DNA of 5,640 nt from an uncultured Prevotella sp. (GTDB lineage Bacteria; Bacteroidota; Bacteroidia; Bacteroidales; Bacteroidaceae): contig CAMBBY010000117.1 in NCBI GenBank assembly GCA_945863825.1, positions 1-5,640 on the forward strand, written 5' to 3'. The notes under the pieces were generated by a model that was given only the letters and a program-made list of their open reading frames with translations, ran no database searches and was not told where the DNA came from. The translations under genes were made by a program, and so were the position numbers. Numbering within the stretch: the stretch's first letter is position 1; every line of letters starts with the position of its first letter. Positions 1 through 5,640 of this stretch are shown here, in pieces.

Positions 1-31
1 TTACAATTTTATCTGCAACAAATGATGACAT
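1..31 (-). CDS. guaB: IMP dehydrogenase, N-terminal fragment (probable)
   Basis: An ATG on the minus strand at 31-29 opens a frame that runs off the left edge of the window and reads MSSFVADKIV. This matches, from memory, the N-terminus of Bacteroidota IMP dehydrogenase (typically MSFIADKIV followed by a GLTYDDVLLIP segment, which would lie outside this window). IMP dehydrogenase oxidises IMP to XMP with NAD+, the committed step of GMP synthesis in the cytoplasm. Only ten codons are visible, so no catalytic residue can be checked. Support comes from the same orientation as the upstream genes and a Bacteroidota-type promoter box about 30 bases before the ATG. The bases just upstream (AAAAGGTTACAAT) include AGG nine bases before the ATG, a possible weak ribosome binding site. 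The alternative is a chance short frame; the next 60 bases to the left would settle it. Confidence 0.62.
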   Translation of the reverse strand, partial: MSSFVADKIV

Positions 32-60
32 ATTGTAACCTTTTAAAAATTTATTGCGTG

Positions 61-68
61 CAAATTTA
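61..68 (-). promoter_or_regulatory. candidate guaB promoter, -7 box
   Basis: Read on the minus strand this is TAAATTTG, an exact match to the Bacteroidota -7 consensus TAnnTTTG. Transcription would start around 54-57, giving a leader of roughly 25 bases before the ATG at 31. No good TTTG-like -33 element is visible 19-21 bases upstream, so the call rests on the -7 box and its position in a gene-free spacer. The surrounding gap 32-135 between recQ and the next gene holds nothing else I can name. Confidence 0.4.
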
Positions 69-135
69 GCAATAATATTTCAGATAAGACGCACTTTTTA
101 CGATTTTCTTACCTTATTAAAGCTATTTAACGTGA

Positions 136-2316
136 TTAGTTGGCTTGTTCCGACAAGAACTTGATTCTCACGAGTCTAATTTCATCCTCTGAATAATCTT
201 CTCCAAGCTCTTCTACAGCAGTATTCAAGTCATCAGTTTCGCTTTCCATAAAGTAGTCATAAATATCATCTACATGATCATCATCTACGACTTCGTCTAT
301 GAAATAATCGATATTCAACTTGGTTCCGCTATAGACGATGGCTTCAATCTCGTCAAGAAGTTCCTCGAACTCCAAACCTTTTGCCTCTGCCAAATCATCC
401 AAATCAATCTGGCGATCGATGCTTTGAATGATAGACACTTTCAGCATAGACTTCTTGGCAACTGTACGTACACGGAGTTCTTCCGGACGTTCTATCTCAT
501 TATCCACACAATATTTTTTGATCAACTCACAGAATTCCTTACCAAAGCGTTTTGCCTTACCTGCACCGACACCCTGGACATTCTGAAGTTCCTGCATATT
601 GACAGGATACATAGTAGCCATCTGCTCCAATGAAACATCCTGAAAAATGACATACGGAGGCAGTTTGTGCTTCTTGGCAAAATTCTTGCGCAAATCCTTC
701 AACATAGCATATAATTGCGGATCCAAAGCCCCACAACTACCTTCGCTACTGTTTTCAGATTCGTAATCCTCCTTAAACTCCTTATCTGCAACAATCATAA
801 AAGACTCAGGATTCTTGATGAATCTCTTACCCGCAGCAGTGAGTTTAAGAAGTCCATAATTCTCAACGTCTTTCTTGAGATAGCCACAAAGCAAGGCCTG
901 ACGAATAACTGGATTCCACAATTTGTTATCCATATCTTCACCTGCTCCAAATTCTTCCAGATCATTGTGCTTGTGAGATACGATGTCATCCGTACCTCTA
1001 CCCTTCACAAAGTCGATAATATACTCCTGACGGAAATTCTCCTTGACCGCAGCTACGGCCTGAAGTACAACCAAGAGAGCATCCTTCGCCTCGATCTTCG
1101 TTGTAGGATGCAGACAGTTGTCACAGTTATGGCAATTTTCCTCAGAATATTCCTCACCGAAATAATGGAGAAGCATCTTGCGACGGCAAACAGAAGACTC
1201 TGCATAAGCAGCAGTTTCCTGCAACAATTGCCTGCCTATATCTTGCTCTGCCACAGGCTTGTTTTCCATAAACTTCTCCAGTTTCCTCAAGTCTTTTCGG
1301 GCATAAAAGGCAATACATATACCTTCACCACCATCTCGGCCGGCACGACCAGTTTCCTGATAATATCCTTCCAGACTCTTTGGAATATCGTAATGGATTA
1401 CAAAACGGACATCTGGTTTGTCAATACCCATACCAAAGGCTATGGTGGCCACGATTACATCGATTTTCTCCATCAGGAAATCATCCTGAGTCTGAGAACG
1501 AGTAGCAGAATCTAGACCAGCATGATATGGCGCTGCCATTATCTCGTTGGCCTTTAATATCTCAGCCAATTCCTCCACTTTCTTGCGAGACAAGCAATAA
1601 ATGATACCGCTCTTGCCAGGATGCTGACGGATGAACATGATAATCTGTCTATCAATATCCTTTAGCTTTGGGCGTACCTCATAATATAAGTTGGCGCGAT
1701 TAAAGGAACTTTTAAATTCCTTGGCATCCGCAATACCCAGACTTTTCTTGATATCAGTTCGCACTTTATCTGTAGCAGTGGCAGTAAGGGCAATGACAGG
1801 CGCATTACCAATTTCATTGATAATCGGACGGATTCGCCTATATTCTGGACGGAAATCATGTCCCCATTCAGAAATACAATGAGCTTCATCAACGGCATAG
1901 AAGGAAATCTTGACGGTCTTCAAGAAATCCACATTATCCTCTTTTGTCAAAGACTCAGGAGCCACATAGAGGAGTTTGGTCTTTCCAGACAGGATATCTT
2001 CCTTCACCTTTTCTATTGCCGATTTGTTGAGGGAAGAGTTCAAATAATGTGCCACACCATCATCTTCACTGAGACCATTGATGACATCTACCTGATTTTT
2101 CATCAATGCTATCAATGGAGAAATGACAATGGCCGTTCCCTCCATGATGAGAGAAGGCAACTGATAACACAAACTCTTTCCACCTCCAGTAGGCATAAGC
2201 ACAAATGTATCATGACCACTCATCAGATTTCTGATGATAGCTTCCTGCTCGCCTTTAAACTTATCAAAACCGAAATAGCGCTTAAGCTGACCTGTAAGAT
2301 TAACCTGTTCTGCCAT
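136..2316 (-). CDS. recQ: ATP-dependent DNA helicase RecQ
   Basis: This encodes a 3'-to-5' superfamily 2 DNA helicase acting in recombination and stalled-fork repair. The 726-residue protein has Walker A PTGGGKS (42-48), the DEAH box (143-146), motif III-like LTATAT (177-182) and motif VI QETGRAGRDG (320-329). Zinc-binding cysteines follow at C377, C395, C398 and C401, then an RQC winged-helix region (about 408-510) and an HRDC domain (about 530-605). It is about 115 residues longer than E. coli RecQ (609). The extra tail contains a helix-turn-helix-like stretch (about 624-675) and a very acidic end, and a similar tail is expected in Bacteroidota RecQ. I chose the ATG at 2316-2314. A TTG two codons upstream (2322-2320) is in frame, but the AGG of TAGGTTGAATATG sits six bases before the ATG and directly against the TTG. 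The gene follows clpX after 73 bases with no clear promoter between, so read-through from clpX is likely. No frameshift or missing motif is seen. Confidence 0.97.
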   Translation of the reverse strand: MAEQVNLTGQLKRYFGFDKFKGEQEAIIRNLMSGHDTFVLMPTGGGKSLCYQLPSLIMEGTAIVISPLIALMKNQVDVINGLSEDDGVAHYLNSSLNKSAIEKVKEDILSGKTKLLYVAPESLTKEDNVDFLKTVKISFYAVDEAHCISEWGHDFRPEYRRIRPIINEIGNAPVIALTATATDKVRTDIKKSLGIADAKEFKSSFNRANLYYEVRPKLKDIDRQIIMFIRQHPGKSGIIYCLSRKKVEELAEILKANEIMAAPYHAGLDSATRSQTQDDFLMEKIDVIVATIAFGMGIDKPDVRFVIHYDIPKSLEGYYQETGRAGRDGGEGICIAFYARKDLRKLEKFMENKPVAEQDIGRQLLQETAAYAESSVCRRKMLLHYFGEEYSEENCHNCDNCLHPTTKIEAKDALLVVLQAVAAVKENFRQEYIIDFVKGRGTDDIVSHKHNDLEEFGAGEDMDNKLWNPVIRQALLCGYLKKDVENYGLLKLTAAGKRFIKNPESFMIVADKEFKEDYESENSSEGSCGALDPQLYAMLKDLRKNFAKKHKLPPYVIFQDVSLEQMATMYPVNMQELQNVQGVGAGKAKRFGKEFCELIKKYCVDNEIERPEELRVRTVAKKSMLKVSIIQSIDRQIDLDDLAEAKGLEFEELLDEIEAIVYSGTKLNIDYFIDEVVDDDHVDDIYDYFMESETDDLNTAVEELGEDYSEDEIRLVRIKFLSEQAN

Positions 2317-2358
2317 ATTCAACCTATCAATTAAAATCTATTTTATGTTCTATGGTAC

Positions 2359-2389
2359 AAGTCCAATGGGGGATTAGCCCATTGAACTT
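2359..2389 (-). terminator. hairpin directly after clpX (attenuator or weak terminator)
   Basis: In the minus-strand transcript, AAGUUCAAUGGG (2389-2378) pairs with CCCAUUGGACUU (2370-2359) over 12 bp around a 7-base loop. One pair is a U·G wobble, so the stem is complete only in the sense RNA and has an A/C mismatch on the other strand, which suggests it acts as RNA. It starts at the base after the clpX stop codon. No run of U follows, so it is not a classical intrinsic terminator. It may protect the clpX 3' end or reduce read-through into recQ. Confidence 0.4.
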
Positions 2390-3616
2390 TTATGCTGACT
2401 CCAATTTTTGCAAATGAGCCTTATCTAATTGTGACTTTGCATATTCCAAAGTCACCTTAAACTTCTTAACTTTCTTGGATGGAATCTCAAACATGGCATC
2501 CATCATGATTGCTTCAACAATAGAACGGAGTCCACGAGCACCCAATTTGTATTCTACAGCCTTATCAACTATACAATCCAACGCATCCTCATCGAAAGTC
2601 AATTCTATACCGTCCATCTCCATCAGTTTGACATACTGCTTCACAATAGAATTCTTTGGTTCTACCAAAATCTTGCGCAAAGCAGCTCTATCCAATGGAT
2701 TCAGATAGGTAAGAACTGGCAAACGACCAATGATTTCAGGTATCAGACCAAAAGACTTCAAGTCTTGTGGCAGGATATATTTCATCAAATCAGACTTATC
2801 GATGTTTCTGACATTCTGAACTGAATTATAACCAACAACATGCGTATTGAGGCGCTGGGCAATCTTCTGCTCTATGCCATCAAAAGCGCCACCGCAGATA
2901 AAGAGGATATTTCTTGTATCCACATGGATGTAATCCTGATCAGGATGCTTTCTTCCTCCCTTTGGTGGAACATTGACCATCGTTCCTTCCAAAAGGTTCA
3001 GCAAGCCCTGCTGCACACCTTCACCACTTACATCACGGGTAATAGAAGGATTATCACTCTTACGTGCAATCTTATCTATCTCATCAATAAAGACAATACC
3101 TCTTTCTGCTGCAGCAACATCATAGTCGGCAACCTGAAGCAATCGGCTCAAGATGCTCTCTACATCCTCACCCACATAACCTGCTTCTGTAAAAACAGTG
3201 GCATCTACAATGGTAAAAGGAACGTCCAGCATCTTGGCTATGGTTCTGGCGAGAAGAGTCTTACCAGTACCCGTGCTTCCTACCATAATAATATTACTCT
3301 TTTCGATTTCCACGCCATCATCAGTCTTCTTCTGCTGCAAACGCTTGTAATGGTTATAGACAGAAACTGACAAATAGCGCTTAGCCTCATCCTGACCTAT
3401 TATATACTCATCAAGATACTTCTTGATTTCAACAGGCTTTGGAACATCTTTCAGTTCAAAAGAACTTGATTTATCATCCTTTAAAACTCCTGTTGACTGG
3501 ACTATATCCCAGGCCTGATGGGCACAATCCTCACAGATAAAACCACTGACACCAGTAATCAGCAGTTTCACCTCAGATTCACTACGTCCACAGAAGCTAC
3601 ATACTTTCTTTGGCAT
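2390..3616 (-). CDS. clpX: ClpX, ATP-dependent unfoldase subunit of ClpXP
   Basis: ClpX is a hexameric AAA+ unfoldase that recognises tagged proteins and threads them into the ClpP chamber in the cytoplasm. The 408-residue protein starts with a C4 zinc-binding domain (C6, C9, C28, C31). The AAA+ module has Walker A GSTGTGKT (113-120), pore loop GYVG (146-149), Walker B IVFIDE (174-179), the pore-2 segment around RDVSGEG (194-200), the RKH loop GGRKHP (220-225), arginine finger in GRLP (R298) and sensor 2 GARGLR (359-364). The loop that docks on ClpP, IGF in E. coli, aligns here with VGY (261-263), which I recall as usual in Bacteroidota. Length is close to the family norm (E. coli 424). The ATG at 3616-3614 is preceded by AAGG only one base away, so ribosome binding appears weak, which is common in this phylum. 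The gene lies 19 bases after clpP, implying one operon. All motifs look functional. Confidence 0.98.
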   Translation of the reverse strand: MPKKVCSFCGRSESEVKLLITGVSGFICEDCAHQAWDIVQSTGVLKDDKSSSFELKDVPKPVEIKKYLDEYIIGQDEAKRYLSVSVYNHYKRLQQKKTDDGVEIEKSNIIMVGSTGTGKTLLARTIAKMLDVPFTIVDATVFTEAGYVGEDVESILSRLLQVADYDVAAAERGIVFIDEIDKIARKSDNPSITRDVSGEGVQQGLLNLLEGTMVNVPPKGGRKHPDQDYIHVDTRNILFICGGAFDGIEQKIAQRLNTHVVGYNSVQNVRNIDKSDLMKYILPQDLKSFGLIPEIIGRLPVLTYLNPLDRAALRKILVEPKNSIVKQYVKLMEMDGIELTFDEDALDCIVDKAVEYKLGARGLRSIVEAIMMDAMFEIPSKKVKKFKVTLEYAKSQLDKAHLQKLESA

Positions 3617-3635
3617 ACCTTATTATATATATATA

Positions 3636-4298
3636 TTATTTTCGTACCAAAACAGAATCAATCATACCATATTCCTTTGCCTCTTCTGCTGTCATCCAGT
3701 AATTTCTATCACTGTCTGCCCAAACTTTCTCGTATGGAGTATGAGAATGGTTAGAAATAATCGTATATAATTCTTTCTTGAATTTTTGAATTTCCTTTGC
3801 TTCAATCTCGATATCAGAAGCCTGACCCTGAACACCACCGAGTGGCTGATGAATCATCACACGGCTATGAGGCAAAGCAGAACGCTTGCCCTCTTGACCA
3901 GCAACAAGAAGAACTGCACCCATAGAAGCAGCCATACCTGTACAGATAGTAGCCACATCTGAAGAAATAAACTGCATGGTGTCATAAATACCCAAACCTG
4001 CAGTCACGCTACCACCAGGGCTATTAATATAGATTGAAATATCCTTGCCGCTATCTACAGAATCCAAATAAAGCAACTGTGCCTGAAGGGTATTTGCTGT
4101 ATAGTCATCAATCTCAGTACCCAAGAAGATAATACGATCCATCATCAGACGAGAGAAAACATCCATCTGAGTTACATTGAGCTGACGCTCCTCCAGAATA
4201 TAAGGATTCAAATACTTAGCCTGCGACTTGATGACATCATCAAGCACCATTCCATTTATGCCAAGATGCTTGGTTGCATATTTTCTAAAATCGTTCAT
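3636..4298 (-). CDS. clpP: ClpP, proteolytic subunit of Clp protease (Asn at the catalytic Asp position)
   Basis: ClpP is a serine peptidase forming a double heptameric chamber that degrades proteins fed by ClpX. The 220-residue protein has the nucleophile S125 in GMAASMGA (121-128), the catalytic H150 in RVMIHQPLGG (146-155), the oxyanion segment SPGGSV (93-98) and the handle region after 155. The spacing S125-H150 is 25 residues, as in E. coli (S97-H122, mature numbering). Counting the same 49 residues from His as in E. coli (H122-D171), the third triad position is N199 in DSDRNYWM; the codon at 3704-3702 reads AAT. The serine and histidine motifs are intact, so it is probably still a peptidase, but activity may be altered. 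The N-terminus is about 14 residues longer than the E. coli precursor. The ATG at 4298-4296 gives normal family length. clpX follows after 19 bases, indicating co-transcription. Confidence 0.98.
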   Translation of the reverse strand: MNDFRKYATKHLGINGMVLDDVIKSQAKYLNPYILEERQLNVTQMDVFSRLMMDRIIFLGTEIDDYTANTLQAQLLYLDSVDSGKDISIYINSPGGSVTAGLGIYDTMQFISSDVATICTGMAASMGAVLLVAGQEGKRSALPHSRVMIHQPLGGVQGQASDIEIEAKEIQKFKKELYTIISNHSHTPYEKVWADSDRNYWMTAEEAKEYGMIDSVLVRK

Positions 4299-4334
4299 AT
4301 TACATCATTTATTATTCAAATTTATATACGAAAA

Positions 4335-4401
4335 TCGAGGTTATCGACCTCTATATCTCGTTCTGTGGAACAAAGATAATAAAAAAAGTCGATAACCTCG
4401 A
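4335..4401. repeat. perfect 14-bp inverted repeat upstream of clpP
   Basis: The arm TCGAGGTTATCGAC (4335-4348) is the exact reverse complement of 4388-4401, with a 39-base spacer. The spacer contains a promoter-like box for clpP. In a transcript reading through from tig, the arms would form a 14-bp stem followed by UUUU. A transcript starting at the spacer promoter would contain only the second arm. The repeat could be a long-loop terminator for tig, an operator for a dimeric regulator, or recombination sites. The sequence alone does not decide. It does not resemble the CIRCE heat-shock operator. Confidence 0.85.
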
Positions 4402-4403
4402 AA
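4371..4403 (-). promoter_or_regulatory. candidate clpP-clpX promoter
   Basis: The minus strand reads TATCTTTG at 4378-4371, an exact match to the Bacteroidota -7 consensus TAnnTTTG. A near-match to the -33 element, TTTC at 4403-4400 (consensus TTTG), lies 21 bases upstream. Transcription would start around 4364-4367 and give a leader of about 65-70 bases before the clpP ATG. The -7 box lies in the spacer of the 14-bp inverted repeat and the -33 candidate overlaps its upstream arm, so anything binding or rearranging the repeat would affect initiation. Confidence 0.5.
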
Positions 4404-4431
4404 TAAATCTGATATTTTTTCTAAAAAAATA

Positions 4432-5594
4432 TTATTCTTGCATCATCTTGTTGAAATCCTCAACAGAAATCTCCTTTTCGTTCAACTTAACAACAGTCTT
4501 CAATGCTGTAGCCAACTTACGGTCGATAGAGCGATCTACCAATGCATCTGTAGAGTTACCCTTCTTGAGAATCTCATTTGCATAGTTCTCAACATACTCC
4601 TCAGGAATGTTGGTCATACCATACTGAGCGAACTGTGCACGAGCTGCTTCCTTTGCAGTCTCCTTGATATCTTCGTCGTTAATCTTGATATCCTGAGCCT
4701 TGATAAGCTGCTCCTTGATCAAATGCCAAGTCAACTCCTTAAGGCTCTCCTCGTAGTTCTTCTCTACGAAGTCCTCGCCCTTATCCTTGTTGTTAGCCAA
4801 CATGATACGCTTCAACAATGCATCTGGGAATTCCAACTTGCCAACCTTCTTCTCGCAGTGAGCACGAACATCAAGGAGGAACTTATAGTCAGAGTCACCT
4901 ACCAACTGTGCCTGCAAGCCCTCAGCAATCTTAGCACGGAAAGCAGCCTCGTCCTTCACATCTGTATCCTCACCAAGAGCCAACTTGAAGAGCTCCTCGT
5001 TTACCTCATGCTTCTTGAAACGCTGGATTTCTGTAATCTGATAGCTGAACTCAGACTCCAAATCCTTCACAGAATCACGCTCAATCTTCAAGAGCTGAGC
5101 TACCTCTGTATCGTTATCTGGATAAGCCTTCTTAGGATTGAATGTGATGATATCACCTACCTTTGCATCATTGAAAAGGTTCTTCTGCTCTTCTACCTTA
5201 ATGTAGCTTGGCATCATCATGGCACCCTCTACAGTAATGCCACCTTCCTTGGTGTTACCATTCTCGTCCAACTCACGCAAGTCACCCTTCAGCATATCAT
5301 TCTCCTGATAAACCTCAGCCTTCTCATAGCTACCAGAACGAGAAGCGTACATATCTACCTGCTGATCAAGAATCTTATCATCAACAGTGATATTGTAGTA
5401 ATCTACCTTATCACGACCAGAAAGAGCAACCTTGAACTCTGGAGCTACAGCGATGTCAAACATGAATGTATAAGGACCATCCTTCTCAATATCAACTGGC
5501 TCCTGCTTCTCTGATGTGAGAGGCTCACCGAGCATCTGGATATTATTGTCCTGTACATACTTGTAAATCTGCTGGCCTACGAGCTTATTGATAG
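4432..5594 (-). CDS. tig: trigger factor, ribosome-associated chaperone (5' end missing)
   Basis: Trigger factor binds the ribosome near the peptide exit and shields nascent chains. The visible 386 residues begin INKLVGQQIYKY and continue through MLGEP, the end of the ribosome-binding domain. A strongly diverged FKBP-like middle domain follows (visible residues about 97-191), then the helical C-terminal chaperone arms to the stop at 4434-4432. By comparison with family members of about 450 residues, roughly 65-70 N-terminal residues are absent, including the GFRxG ribosome-contact loop. The loss is a sequencing artefact: reading upstream on the minus strand, genomic sequence gives way to Nextera adapter beyond 5594, and the adapter adds an in-frame TAA. 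The ATG at 5535 is an internal methionine, not the start. No TTA, CTA or TCA codon occurs over about 358 codons (4438-5514), a codon bias fitting high expression. Location upstream of clpP-clpX is the usual bacterial order. Confidence 0.96.
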
Positions 5595-5640
5595 CTGTCT
5601 CTTATACACATCTGACGCTGCCGACGATACTCCTTGTGTA
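5595..5640. other. Illumina Nextera adapter and index contamination
   Basis: Bases 5595-5613 are CTGTCTCTTATACACATCT, the Tn5 mosaic end used in Nextera libraries. They are followed by GACGCTGCCGACGA (5614-5627), the rest of the Nextera read-2-side adapter. TACTCCTT (5628-5635) is the reverse complement of the i5 index AAGGAGTA, which I recall as S507/N507. GTGTA (5636-5640) is the start of reverse-complemented P5. The order and junctions are exact, so this is untrimmed adapter read-through and not biology. Confidence 0.98.

Noticed and set aside
715..1515. Open frame of 266 codons on the plus strand opposite recQ
   Set aside because: It is codon-aligned with recQ over its conserved helicase and RQC regions and has no recognisable protein features.
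2320..2322. TTG as the recQ start codon
   Set aside because: The ATG two codons downstream has AGG at a six-base spacing, while the TTG directly abuts it. ATG also gives the family N-terminus.
3621..3638. Alternating TA run between clpP and clpX as a regulatory repeat
   Set aside because: It is a short AT-rich spacer in a 19-base gap; no promoter consensus or reason to assign function.
4412..4432. Nine-bp palindrome ATATTTTTT/AAAAAATAT at the tig stop, as a terminator
   Set aside because: The stem is only A and T, overlaps the stop codon and has no GC core or following U-run, so it is probably low-complexity sequence.
4438..5514. Long open frame (358 codons) on the plus strand opposite tig
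   Set aside because: It is codon-aligned with tig, so its openness only means tig lacks TTA, CTA and TCA codons. The translation is Leu/Ile/Cys-rich with no recognisable domain, while the minus frame is clearly trigger factor.
5533..5535. ATG as the start of tig
   Set aside because: The frame continues upstream with trigger factor sequence (INKLVGQQIYKYVQDNNIQ) until the adapter, so this methionine is internal.
5595..5613. Tn5/IS50-type transposon end suggesting a mobile element
   Set aside because: The 19-base mosaic end is followed by Nextera adapter, a known i5 index and P5 start, so it is library adapter, not a genomic insertion.

Overview
The window comes from a Bacteroidota genome, most likely Prevotellaceae (Prevotella/Segatella-like). 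This rests on the character of the encoded proteins, which resemble Bacteroides/Prevotella homologues recalled from memory, on Bacteroidota-type TAnnTTTG promoter boxes, and on moderate-to-low GC with AT-rich spacers. No database search was possible. All genes lie on the minus strand, so in transcription order the window reads right to left: tig (trigger factor, 5' end missing), clpP, clpX, recQ, and the first ten codons of what looks like guaB.

Region by region: 5595-5640 is not genomic. It is Illumina Nextera adapter, i5 index and the start of P5, so the contig really ends inside tig at about 5594. tig fills 4432-5594. The 133-base spacer 4299-4431 carries a perfect 14-bp inverted repeat whose loop contains a promoter-like box for clpP. 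clpP (3636-4298) and clpX (2390-3616) are separated by only 19 bases, mostly alternating T and A, and look co-transcribed. A 12-bp hairpin that pairs fully only in the sense transcript (one G·U wobble) follows clpX directly, within the 73-base gap before recQ (136-2316). The 104-base gap 32-135 holds a candidate guaB promoter, then the guaB start at 31.

Functionally this is a protein quality-control cluster: trigger factor meets nascent chains at the ribosome, and ClpX unfolds substrates into the ClpP chamber. A RecQ DNA helicase and the first enzyme of guanine nucleotide synthesis follow downstream. These are core genes. I found no mobile element, CRISPR array, tRNA, rRNA or new multi-gene system.

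The points most worth a second look are: the catalytic Asp of ClpP replaced by Asn (N199), otherwise with an intact active site; the inverted repeat around the clpP promoter candidate; and the adapter sequence at the contig end.
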